Source: Haliea alexandrii (lineage in GTDB: Bacteria > Pseudomonadota > Gammaproteobacteria > Pseudomonadales > Halieaceae). From it: a DNA stretch of 64,000 nt. The stretch spans positions 223,013-287,012 of the forward strand of contig NZ_RFLW01000004.1 in assembly GCF_003719295.1 (NCBI RefSeq), in the 5' to 3' direction. Below the pieces are notes generated by a model. It ran no database searches. It was not told the DNA's origin and saw nothing but the letters and a program-made list of their open reading frames with translations. Of this stretch, positions 37,417 to 45,648 are shown in pieces. Made by a program: the position numbers and the translations under genes. The first letter of the stretch is position 1, and every line of letters begins with the position of its first letter.

Positions 37417-38592
37417 ATGGACACCGCAACAGCTGACCGCGCGATTAGTGCACCGCGCCTGTTTGACGGCGAAAAATGGCATTACGACAGCGCGCTGTTG
37501 CTGGCTGGCGAGCATGTCACCGGAGTGCTGACCCGTGCCAGCCTGCCTCCCACCCTGCCCTGCGAAACGCTGCGTGAGGGCACCCTGGCGCCCGGGTTTG
37601 TTGACCTGCAGGCCAATGGCGGTGGCGGCCTTCTGTTCAATAACGCGCCTACCGTGGAAACCGTGCTGCACATGACTTCCAGTCACCGGCGCTGCGGCAC
37701 GACGGCGCTGCTACCCACGCTGCTCAGCGATACCGCCAGCGTCATGCGCGCCGGCGCAAACGCAGTGCGCGCCGCTCAGGCCAGCAGTGAAGCCGCCGCG
37801 GCCGGCGTGCTCGGACTGCACATCGAGGGGCCATTTTTCGCCCCCAGCCGTCGCGGCACACACCGCGGCGACCGCTTGCGCAACTGCAGTGCAGAGGACA
37901 TCGCATGGCTGAGTAGCCTGTCCGATCTGCGTTGCCTGCTGACGGTCGCCCCGGAGGTCATGGCGCCGGGACAGATCCGCCAACTCTGCGCCGCGGGGCT
38001 CACGGTGTTTGCCGGCCACAGCGATGCCTCCTACGAGACGGTACAGACCGCGCGCGGCGAGGGCCTCAACGGCTTCACCCACCTGTTCAATGCCATGAGC
38101 CCACTGTCGGCCCGGGAACCCGGTGTGACCGGCGCGGCACTGGATGGCACACCAGACTGGCTGGGTATCATTGCCGATGGCCACCACGTACACCCGGCAA
38201 GCATTCGTATCGCACAGCGCTGCGCCAGCCCCGGACGCCTGTTTCTGGTCAGCGACGCGATGGCCACCGTGGCGGGGGGGCAGCACTGGTTCACGCTGTA
38301 CGGGGAGCGAATCGTGCAACGCGACGGCCGCTTGGTCAATGCAGAAGGCGCCCTCGCAGGCAGCGCCATCGGCCTGGCGGACGCCGTGCGCTACTGCCAT
38401 GAGGTGGTGGGCCTGGCACTTGATGAGTGCCTGCGTATGGCCTCGCGTTACCCGGCGAGGGTGGTCGGCGATAAGACACGGGGTCACCTGCAGCCCGGCG
38501 CCCGTGCCGACATGGTACTGCTGGGCACAACGCTAGAGGTTGCGGCAACCTGGTTGGGCGGCGTGCGCCAGGACCACGCCACACTGCGCTAG
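37417..38592 (+). CDS. nagA: N-acetylglucosamine-6-phosphate deacetylase
   Basis: A 391-residue amidohydrolase that converts GlcNAc-6-phosphate to glucosamine-6-phosphate. The metal and catalytic residues are present: QAN (65-67), Glu137 (HIEGPF), His201 (AGHSDAS), His222 (THLFNAM), His256-257 (DGHHVH) and Asp280 (VSDAM). A GxVD loop precedes (APGFVDLQANG). AGGA lies before the ATG. No nagB, nagE or chitinase is near, so it stands apart from a GlcNAc pathway cluster; it could serve peptidoglycan or chitin sugar recycling. Its stop overlaps that of the convergent ABC1 kinase gene by 4 bases. Confidence 0.94.
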   Translation: MDTATADRAISAPRLFDGEKWHYDSALLLAGEHVTGVLTRASLPPTLPCETLREGTLAPGFVDLQANGGGGLLFNNAPTVETVLHMTSSHRRCGTTALLPTLLSDTASVMRAGANAVRAAQASSEAAAAGVLGLHIEGPFFAPSRRGTHRGDRLRNCSAEDIAWLSSLSDLRCLLTVAPEVMAPGQIRQLCAAGLTVFAGHSDASYETVQTARGEGLNGFTHLFNAMSPLSAREPGVTGAALDGTPDWLGIIADGHHVHPASIRIAQRCASPGRLFLVSDAMATVAGGQHWFTLYGERIVQRDGRLVNAEGALAGSAIGLADAVRYCHEVVGLALDECLRMASRYPARVVGDKTRGHLQPGARADMVLLGTTLEVAATWLGGVRQDHATLR

Positions 38593-39911
38593 GGCGTGCG
38601 GATATGCTCCGCCATGAGTGTCGCCACATCAACGCGCGCCCGTAGCCGGTGCGCGAGCATAAACAGGCCACCCAACTTGCGATGGAAGTAGATGGCATCG
38701 GTAGGTGGCGCCTGCCAGAAGTCGCGAAACCCTGAAACCGACTGGCCCAGCTCCATCAACCGCGCCGGCATATCCGACGCACCAAAGTCATAGGCGCCCG
38801 GGTGCCGCAGAGGCTCCAGCGCCAGGAGCAGCATGTCCAGCACCAGCTCGCGGTAGTGAGAACCAGGGTCCCCCATGGCATATCCCACCCGCTCAGCTGC
38901 CCGCGCCAGACCATCGCGGTCCTCAGCCATTGCTGCGGCGGCCAATTTACCGTAGTCGCGCACGAAGCCGGCGCGGAAACGCCGGGTGGCGCCGAAGTCG
39001 AGCAAGACGATCGCACCATCGCTGGCGCGGTAGCGGTAATTGGCAAAGTTGGGATCGGTTTGCACCAGGCGCAGGGAGAACAGCTCCGTAAGCAGCAGCT
39101 CGATCAAGGCCGTCATCACCCGGTCGCGCTCCTCGGCAGGCTGCAGCGCCAGGGTCTCGATGGGCTCCCCCGCCACATAGGTCATCGCCAGCACCGTGCG
39201 CCGGGTCAACTCGGGTAGCACCTCGGGCAGCACGAAGCGCTCATCGTGCGCCAGAGCCTCGCGGAAACGCTGCAGGAACTTCGCTTCGCGCAGGTAATCC
39301 GCCTCTTCCCGCAACTGGGCCCGCACGTCCACCAGCAGCGGCTCGATATCGAGCTGCCGGGGCAGCAGGCCCGACATGCGCAGCAGGCTCGCCACGTTAT
39401 CGACATCACTATCGATGCTGTCTGCCACACCCGGATACTGGATCTTGAGTACCGCCTGGCGCCCGTCGGGCGCGCGAATCCGGTGTACCTGGCCAATGGA
39501 TGCCGCCGCCAGTGGTTGCCAGTGGAAATCGTACAGGGCGGGATCCCAGCGCTTGCCGTAGGCACCCAGCAACGCGGCTTCAAGTTGCTGGCGCGGCATG
39601 GCATCCGCATCGGCGCGCAACCGTGCAAGAATTTCCGCGAGCTCCCGGGGCAGCAAGTCACCGGTATCCATGGACAGAATCTGCCCCAATTTCATCGCCG
39701 CGCCACGCATGCGAGAAAGTTCACGGGTAACGCGGCGCGCGTTGCCCGGCGTCAGCAGCATGTCGCGCACCTTGGGGCGCTTGCCAGCGCGCAGCTGGCG
39801 CTCGCCCTCTGCCAGCATGCCCCCCGCGACACCGCCGGCGAGACGCGCCATGCCCGCCAGACGGCGCAGGCGGCCCGCGGGCACCGGGCGTTCCTTGTCG
39901 CGACCCGTCAT
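38589..39911 (-). CDS. ABC1/AarF (UbiB-type) atypical kinase family protein, second of a tandem pair
   Basis: A 440-residue ABC1 protein. The family-specific KxGQ motif is MKLGQILSMDTGDLLP; the Ala-rich loop that replaces a glycine loop is AAASIGQVHRI, and VLKIQYPG holds the catalytic lysine. Then come QTDPNFANYRY and LLDFGATRRF (metal-binding DFG-like). The start overlaps the preceding ABC1 gene by 4 bases (ATGA), so the two are translationally coupled. UbiB-type proteins support ubiquinone synthesis as ATPases of the membrane-bound complex; the two here are closer to the soluble predicted-unusual-kinase form without C-terminal membrane helices. Confidence 0.92.
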   Translation of the reverse strand: MTGRDKERPVPAGRLRRLAGMARLAGGVAGGMLAEGERQLRAGKRPKVRDMLLTPGNARRVTRELSRMRGAAMKLGQILSMDTGDLLPRELAEILARLRADADAMPRQQLEAALLGAYGKRWDPALYDFHWQPLAAASIGQVHRIRAPDGRQAVLKIQYPGVADSIDSDVDNVASLLRMSGLLPRQLDIEPLLVDVRAQLREEADYLREAKFLQRFREALAHDERFVLPEVLPELTRRTVLAMTYVAGEPIETLALQPAEERDRVMTALIELLLTELFSLRLVQTDPNFANYRYRASDGAIVLLDFGATRRFRAGFVRDYGKLAAAAMAEDRDGLARAAERVGYAMGDPGSHYRELVLDMLLLALEPLRHPGAYDFGASDMPARLMELGQSVSGFRDFWQAPPTDAIYFHRKLGGLFMLAHRLRARVDVATLMAEHIRTP

Positions 39912-41311
39912 ACGCCCCCCCTGCGCCAGCGCGCGATATGCGGCGCCACCAGCGCGTGCCCGTTGAACTGTGCGTCGAGCACCGCAATGAACGTGAACAC
40001 CCCGGTGAGCTTGCGGGCGATGAGGGCAAAATCACGGGAGGGGGTGGCAAAATCCAGCGATGCGGCTGAACTGGCGGCGCGTTTGCCCGCACGGCGCAAC
40101 AACTGCGAGCGACCCCAGCAGTAATCGCCCTCCGCGTTGAGGTACTCCGCGGGCAGTTGGGCGGGGGGACGCAGCGGCTCCAGCAGGGCAAAACAGAAAT
40201 CGATAAACGTATCCCGCGCGTAGGCGCTGCTCCCTTCGTTCAAACACCCCAGGCCTATGAGGCTGTCGAGCAAGGCCTCGCGATCTTGCTCCAGACCGGC
40301 GGCAATCGCCCCGCCCAGGTGCTGCAGGAAGTGTGCTTCGCACTCAAGCGTGGAGCCGAAGTCCAGCAGCACCAGCTGGTCGCTGCGCGCCTCACGGCGA
40401 ATCAGGTAATTGCCGAAATTCGGGTCGGTCTGAAGCAGGCCCCAGGAATAGAGTTCGCGAAAGAACAGATCAAGCATACCGCGGCCCAGCGCGTTGCGCC
40501 GGCGCTGCGACAGCCTGCTCACCGCCGCATCCGTCACCAGATGGCCGTCGATATACTCCAGCGCCAGAACGTCGCTGGCGCAGTAACGCGCATGGCGCCG
40601 GGGCACATGATAGGCACAACAGCCGGGGGCGGCACCCGTTGCGTTCACATGGTGCGCCATCAGATCGCCCAGCCGGGCCTCGCGCTGATAGTCAATTTCA
40701 TGGTGCAGGTGCTGACGCATGGCCTCCAGCCAGTCATCCAGCTGACGTCCTGCCGGTAACCAGCGCGCCAGAAGCAACATGCGCACCACGGTGTCGAAAT
40801 CGCTGTCGATCACATCGCGCAGGCCGGGATACTGCACCTTGAGGCAGATATGCTCGCCGCTTGCGCGCACGGTTGCACGATGCACCTGGGCCAGGGAAGC
40901 GGCAGCCAATGCCTCATGCTCGACCTCGAGCTCATCCAGGCGCACACCGAGACTGGCGCGCAGCGCGGGCTCAATCTCAGCCCAGGGCAGCGGTTCGGTG
41001 GCGGCATTCAGCTCCTGCAGGGCATCCGTCAGCGCACGGGGCAGAAAGTGCTCCCCCAGCAGTGCGAACATCTGGCCGATCTTCACATAGGTGCCCTTGA
41101 GCCGCCCCAGCTCGGCGACGAACCGGCGGGCCTCGCGGCGCAGGAATTCGGAGTCGCCGGCTTCCGCTTGCGCCTCACCGCCCGGGCGCAGGCGCGCCAG
41201 CGCGCCGTCAAGGGCGAAGGCACCACCGGCTCGCAACCCCGCCAGCGACATTGCCAGACCGCGACCCATGCCCCCGCTGCGAATTGACGATGTCGGTTTG
41301 CGTTTACTCAT
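39908..41311 (-). CDS. ABC1/AarF (UbiB-type) atypical kinase family protein, first of a tandem pair
   Basis: A 467-residue paralogue of the downstream gene. It shows KGTYVKIGQMFALLGEHFLP (KxGQ motif), AAASLAQVHRATV (Ala-rich loop), LKVQYPGLRDVIDSDFD, LQTDPNFGNYLIR and LLDFGSTLECEAH. It begins with a basic leader MSKRKPTSSIRSGGMGRGLAMSLAG. No ribosome site is obvious before the ATG at 41311. It may share a transcript with the acyl-CoA dehydrogenase genes upstream (53-base gap). Function is not determined. Confidence 0.92.
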   Translation of the reverse strand: MSKRKPTSSIRSGGMGRGLAMSLAGLRAGGAFALDGALARLRPGGEAQAEAGDSEFLRREARRFVAELGRLKGTYVKIGQMFALLGEHFLPRALTDALQELNAATEPLPWAEIEPALRASLGVRLDELEVEHEALAAASLAQVHRATVRASGEHICLKVQYPGLRDVIDSDFDTVVRMLLLARWLPAGRQLDDWLEAMRQHLHHEIDYQREARLGDLMAHHVNATGAAPGCCAYHVPRRHARYCASDVLALEYIDGHLVTDAAVSRLSQRRRNALGRGMLDLFFRELYSWGLLQTDPNFGNYLIRREARSDQLVLLDFGSTLECEAHFLQHLGGAIAAGLEQDREALLDSLIGLGCLNEGSSAYARDTFIDFCFALLEPLRPPAQLPAEYLNAEGDYCWGRSQLLRRAGKRAASSAASLDFATPSRDFALIARKLTGVFTFIAVLDAQFNGHALVAPHIARWRRGGV

Positions 41312-41364
41312 GGGCGTAATACGTCATACCTGCGCCACCGGACTGCCGGCAACGTTTGCCAGCC

Positions 41365-42492
41365 TCAGCGATCAAGCAACAAGTGGGCGAGTCTTTTCCG
41401 GTGATGCGGGGCATCGCCAAAGGCCTGCTGCACCCATTGTGCGCGACGCAGGTAGAGCTGGGCATCGCACTCCCAGGTAAACCCCATACCGCCATGAAAC
41501 TGCACAGCGCGGTCACCGGCGTATTTCAGCGTTTCGGTAGCCTGCGCCTTGGCCATGCGGCAGGCTATTTCCGCGTCAGTATCCAGCGCGTCTTCTCCCA
41601 GCAGGGTCGCAGCGTGGTAGACAAAAGACCGCGTTGAATCCACCGCCATCAGAATATCCACACAGGGATGTTTCAGGGCCTGATAGGAACCGATGAGCTT
41701 GCCGAACTGCTTGCGCGTCTTCAGGTAATCGACCGTGGTATCGAGGCAGCTGGCCGCACTGCCACCCGCCTCAGCCGCCAGCAACAGGGCGCCCAACAGA
41801 CGCACATCGTGCAGGGCACTGGTAACCGCGGGGCCGCGCAGCACAGCCTCCTCACTCACCTGAATACCGGTGAAATCGATAGACTGGGCGCGCCGCGTGG
41901 CATCAATCAGCACGTGATCACGCCGCACCGCCCGGGCGACCGCAGTGGCCGGCACCACGGCCAGCACGGGTGCGTTATGCTCCTGCGCCACCACCACAAA
42001 CCACTCAGCTGCCGCCGCCTCCATCACCTGCTGCTTAACACCGCGCAGCACTCCATCCTGAAGCTCGCAGCGGATACGTTCAGCGCCCCAGTCGGCGCTG
42101 TCGAGCAGCGCGATCGTCGCGGGCACCCCGGCGGCGATCGCCAGCAGCGCGTTGTCATCCGCGTCCCCCGTCTGGGCCCGCAGCAGCAGCTGCCCTGCCA
42201 GCAGGCTCGCCATAAGGGGACCGCCCAACAGGGAGCGCCCCATTGCCTCGAATACCGGCACGGCGGCCGCAACACCGAGACCGGCGCCGCCCAGCGCTTC
42301 CGGTAAGGTCATGCCGGGCCATCCCATATCCACCATTTCCTGCCAGACGGCCGGGTCGAAGCCGGCGTCCGACTCCAGCAACGCACGCACGCTGGCCATG
42401 GGTGAGCGGTCGGCACAGAAGGCCCGGGCCACATCCATGATCATCGCCTGGTCTTCGCTGAAACGCAGTGCTGTATTGCCAATCACCGACAC
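41365..42492 (-). CDS. Acyl-CoA dehydrogenase, small subunit of a probable heteromeric pair
   Basis: A 375-residue FAD enzyme of the ACAD superfamily. The GTG at 42492 is chosen because GAGGAG, lying over the preceding stop codon, is 6 bases upstream. Family pieces include GWPGMTLPEALGGAGLG, LDTTVDYLKTRKQFGKLIGSYQALKHP and VQFHGGMGFTWECDAQLYLRRAQ. The central beta-domain is poorly conserved (no WITNG-like FAD loop), which is seen in the weaker partner of ACAD pairs such as pimeloyl-CoA or steroid side-chain enzymes. It is 10 bases from the larger dehydrogenase gene. It would help introduce a 2,3-double bond into an acyl-CoA. Confidence 0.88.
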   Translation of the reverse strand: MSVIGNTALRFSEDQAMIMDVARAFCADRSPMASVRALLESDAGFDPAVWQEMVDMGWPGMTLPEALGGAGLGVAAAVPVFEAMGRSLLGGPLMASLLAGQLLLRAQTGDADDNALLAIAAGVPATIALLDSADWGAERIRCELQDGVLRGVKQQVMEAAAAEWFVVVAQEHNAPVLAVVPATAVARAVRRDHVLIDATRRAQSIDFTGIQVSEEAVLRGPAVTSALHDVRLLGALLLAAEAGGSAASCLDTTVDYLKTRKQFGKLIGSYQALKHPCVDILMAVDSTRSFVYHAATLLGEDALDTDAEIACRMAKAQATETLKYAGDRAVQFHGGMGFTWECDAQLYLRRAQWVQQAFGDAPHHRKRLAHLLLDR

Positions 42493-42502
42493 CAATCTCT
42501 CC

Positions 42503-43708
42503 TCACTTGGGCAAGCCCAGAATGTGCTCTGCAATGATGTTTGCCTGTACCTGGCTGGTGCCACCGCCAATGGTGGCGGAAAAACTGTTCAGGTAGGCCC
42601 GCTGCCAGAAACCGCCCTCCCGCGCGCCCTCGTCGCCTACGTACAAGCCACCCTCCGCGCCCTGCAGGTTGATCGCCAGCTGGCGCATACGCCGGGTACT
42701 CTCGGTAAACCGCAACTTGTTCGACAATGGCAGCGAGAACGGATAATCCGTCGTCAGGGGCCCGATCCCGGCGCGTCGATCACCGAGCACCACCGCTTTT
42801 TCTTCCATGATCATCTGTACCAACTGGTCGCGTATCGCAGGGTCCTGCAGCGCCGGTGCGCCGTCCCGTTCCACATCCGCAAGCCCGGCGATCATGTCGT
42901 CGATCGCTATGCGCACGAATGCCAGACCACCGGCTGCACCGGCTTCCGCGCCACGTTCATATTGCAAGGTCTGCATGGCGATTTTCCAACCCTGACCCTC
43001 TTCGCCCATCAGGCAACTGGCGGGGATGCGCGCATCGGTGAAGAAGGTTTCCGTGAAACCGTATTCGCCGGTGAGCTTGCGTATCGGCCGCGGGTCAACA
43101 CCGGCCACCTGCATCGGGGCAAGAAAAAACGACAAGCCGTCGTATTTACGCTCCGCTTCGGGGTTCGTGCGCGCAAGGAGGATCATGTACTTCGCGAAGT
43201 TGCCCATGGTGGTCCAGATCTTGGTGCCATTGAGCACATACTCGTCACCGTCCCTGCGGGCCCGCAGCTGCGCGTTGCCCAGGTCGGAGCCGTGGTCCGG
43301 TTCGGAAAATCCCTGGCACCAGATATCCTCACCGCTCAGGATACCTTTCAGATAGCGCGCTTTTTCCGCTTCCGTACCCATATCGTTGATCAACGGCCCC
43401 GCCCAGCCCAGGCCAATCACATTGAAGCAAATAGGCACGGCGTGGCCGCGCATTTCCTGATCAGCAATGGATTGGAACACCGGGTCCACACCCTGCCCCC
43501 CGTATTCCCGCGGCCAGGCCATGCCCAGGTAGCCCGCGGACCAGACTTTGTGCTGCCACTCACGCAGGAAGTCGAGCTGCTGTTCACTGCCCACTTCCAT
43601 GAACGACTGGGGCAGCAAGAAGCCGGGGTCCGCTGGCTTGTTGGCCTGCATCCAGGCTGCTACCTGCTGGCGAAACGCCGCCTTTTCCTTTTCGCTTACC
43701 TGACTCAC
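42503..43708 (-). CDS. Acyl-CoA dehydrogenase, large subunit of a probable heteromeric pair
   Basis: A 401-residue ACAD. It contains QGFSEPDHGSDLGNAQLRA and LNGTKIWTTMGNFAKYMILLART (FAD/substrate loop), FFTDARIPASCLMGEEGQGW and the C-terminal IGGGTSQVQANIIAEHILGLPK. In that last segment the position of the C-terminal catalytic Glu of MCAD-type enzymes (YEGT) is Gly, so the base may come from elsewhere or from the partner subunit. The GTG start has AAGGAG 6-7 bases upstream. The two-gene arrangement resembles alpha2beta2 ACADs acting on bulky or branched CoA esters (for example steroid side chains). The substrate is inferred only in that general sense. Confidence 0.9.
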   Translation of the reverse strand: MSQVSEKEKAAFRQQVAAWMQANKPADPGFLLPQSFMEVGSEQQLDFLREWQHKVWSAGYLGMAWPREYGGQGVDPVFQSIADQEMRGHAVPICFNVIGLGWAGPLINDMGTEAEKARYLKGILSGEDIWCQGFSEPDHGSDLGNAQLRARRDGDEYVLNGTKIWTTMGNFAKYMILLARTNPEAERKYDGLSFFLAPMQVAGVDPRPIRKLTGEYGFTETFFTDARIPASCLMGEEGQGWKIAMQTLQYERGAEAGAAGGLAFVRIAIDDMIAGLADVERDGAPALQDPAIRDQLVQMIMEEKAVVLGDRRAGIGPLTTDYPFSLPLSNKLRFTESTRRMRQLAINLQGAEGGLYVGDEGAREGGFWQRAYLNSFSATIGGGTSQVQANIIAEHILGLPK

Positions 43709-43735
43709 GGAGCACTCCTTGTCATCGTTTGCGCG

Positions 43736-44368
43736 TCACACAGCATCGGGCAGGACCAGTGGTTCGCCGTGCGCATTGGCGCGCTGAAATGCCGGACGCC
43801 CCATCAGCCGCTGCAAATAGGCCGCGGTGGCGGGCTTGTAGTACTTATCGAGGTGCAGGAGCTGACCCAGAAAGAGGGCATAGCCGACTGCGATATCCGC
43901 AACGGTAAAGCGCCCGGCCACCAGGTATTCCTGCTGCTCTACACACGCATCCAGGCGCCGCAGGCGAGCCCGGAACCACTTGGCGTAGTCATCTGCCACA
44001 GCCCGTTTCGCCGGGTCCGGCTCGAAGAAATAATAGCGCAGGGCGATGGTCAGCGGGAAGGTGAGCGTGGCATCGCTGTGGTGCAGCCAGTTCAGGTAGG
44101 CGCCGTACTCCGGATCTTCTGGCCGCAGCCCCAGCCCGTGATGATCGTAGCGATCCACCAGGTACTGGCAGATGCCGGACGATTCCGTCATCGCCGTATC
44201 GCCGTCGGTAAAGTAGGGGACGGTTCCAAGGCTGTTTACCTGCAGATAGTCCGGCTGCATCACACGCGGAGGAAACGGCAACACCTCAAGCTCATAATCC
44301 AGCCCCAACTCTTCCAGCGTCCAGAGGGGCCGCAGCGAGCGCGCCCCGCCACAGTGCCACAGCTTCAT
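43736..44368 (-). CDS. Glutathione S-transferase family protein
   Basis: A 210-residue cytosolic GST. The start at 44368 (CGGAG upstream) gives the thioredoxin-like opening MKLWHCGGARSLRPLWTLEELGLDYELEVL. The glutathione-binding cis-Pro and Ser are in LGTVPYFTDGDTAMTESSGICQYL. The all-alpha C-domain follows (GRFTVADIAVGYALFLG). It starts one base after the stop of the upstream ACAD gene and sits between acyl-CoA dehydrogenase genes, so it is probably in their operon. It could protect against, or modify, electrophilic enoyl products; that is inference. Confidence 0.9.
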   Translation of the reverse strand: MKLWHCGGARSLRPLWTLEELGLDYELEVLPFPPRVMQPDYLQVNSLGTVPYFTDGDTAMTESSGICQYLVDRYDHHGLGLRPEDPEYGAYLNWLHHSDATLTFPLTIALRYYFFEPDPAKRAVADDYAKWFRARLRRLDACVEQQEYLVAGRFTVADIAVGYALFLGQLLHLDKYYKPATAAYLQRLMGRPAFQRANAHGEPLVLPDAV

Positions 44369-44369
44369 A

Positions 44370-45542
44370 TCAGACTCCGTACTGGCGCGCGGCCAGGTCT
44401 CGCATGATTTCTTCCGAGCCACCACCAATGGCGTTGACCCGCACTTCCCGATAAATCCGTTCCACGCGGCTGCCGCGCATAAAGCCGATGCCACCCAGGA
44501 TCTGCATCGCCTCGCGGGCGCAGAACTCCACTGTTTCGCTGGCCTGCACCTTGAGCAGGGCGATATCGCCCGGGTTTGCGACGCCGGCTTCTATCGACTC
44601 GAAACAGAGGCGAATATAGGCTTGGGTTGCATTGATTTTCTGCTTCATCTGGGCAATTTTATGCCGGATCACCTGGTGATCCGCCAGCCGCTTGCCAAAG
44701 GTGTGCCGCTCGCGCGCCCAGGCCACCGCTTCTTCCAGGCAGACCCGGGCCATGGCTTCCATGCCCGCCGCCATCGCCATGCGCTCGCTGTTGAAATTGG
44801 TCATGATCACCCAGAACCCCTGACTTTCAGGGCCGATCAACTGGTCGGCAGGAACGCGCACATTGTCGAAATACAGCGTGGCCGTATCCGATGCCCACCA
44901 ACCCTGCTTGCGGGTGAGCGGTGTGCGGCTGACCCCTTCCGCGTCCGTGGGAATCAGCAGCATGGACACCCCCTTGGCGCCCTCACCCCCCGTGCGCACC
45001 GCCGTCGACACCCAGTTTGCCCGCATGCCACCGGTTATATAGGTTTTGGAGCCATTGACGATGAACGTGTCCCCGTCCCGCACCGCCGTGGTCGCGAGGC
45101 TGGCGACATCCGATCCACCGCCAGGCTCGGTGATGCCGAGGGCGATATGCTTTTTGCCGGCGAGTACCGGTGGCGCCACCCGCTGCTTCATTTCCTCGGA
45201 ACCCCAGTTCAGTACGGGGGGCAGACCAATGCCGTGCACCATGAGGCTGGCGGGAATCCCCCCCGCGCCGATGCGCGCCAGCTCTTCCTGGGTGATCCAG
45301 GCATGCCAGCTGTCGATACCTTCACTGGTGCCACCATAGGCCTCAGGGTAACCCAGCCCCAGCAAACCCACCGCCGCCGCCTTGGGCCACAGATCGGCAG
45401 GAATCTCGCCCGCTTCATCCCAGTCCTCGGCAAAAGGCATGATCTCGTTATCAATAAAGCGGCGCAGCTGCGTGCGCCAGGCCTCGTGCTCCTCGCCGCA
45501 GTGAGGATTGGGCAGTCGCGCGCCATCGAAATCCAGTGGCAT
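44370..45542 (-). CDS. Acyl-CoA dehydrogenase
   Basis: A 390-residue ACAD with a complete set of motifs: LGITEPGGGSDVASLATTA, VNGSKTYITGGMRANWV, LYFDNVRVPADQLIGPESQGFW, ARERHTFGKRLADHQVIRHKIAQM and VQILGG-type end MQILGGIGFMRGSRVERIYREVRV followed by IGGGSEEIM. The start at 45542 has GGAGAG about 7 bases upstream; the longer frame lacks homology. It heads the run ACAD-GST-ACAD-ACAD on the minus strand. Chain-length specificity cannot be assigned. Confidence 0.92.
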   Translation of the reverse strand: MPLDFDGARLPNPHCGEEHEAWRTQLRRFIDNEIMPFAEDWDEAGEIPADLWPKAAAVGLLGLGYPEAYGGTSEGIDSWHAWITQEELARIGAGGIPASLMVHGIGLPPVLNWGSEEMKQRVAPPVLAGKKHIALGITEPGGGSDVASLATTAVRDGDTFIVNGSKTYITGGMRANWVSTAVRTGGEGAKGVSMLLIPTDAEGVSRTPLTRKQGWWASDTATLYFDNVRVPADQLIGPESQGFWVIMTNFNSERMAMAAGMEAMARVCLEEAVAWARERHTFGKRLADHQVIRHKIAQMKQKINATQAYIRLCFESIEAGVANPGDIALLKVQASETVEFCAREAMQILGGIGFMRGSRVERIYREVRVNAIGGGSEEIMRDLAARQYGV

Positions 45543-45648
45543 CCGTTCTCTCCATGCACTGTGTTTGTGCGAGCCGGTATAGTAAGGGAAGCACCGCCGG
45601 GATGCATGCGTCGCGCACCACACCGGTTTGTGCTGCAGGCGCGGCGAG

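Noticed and set aside
42152..44407. 751-codon open frame on the plus strand
   Set aside because: Antisense to two acyl-CoA dehydrogenases and the GST; no recognisable domain.
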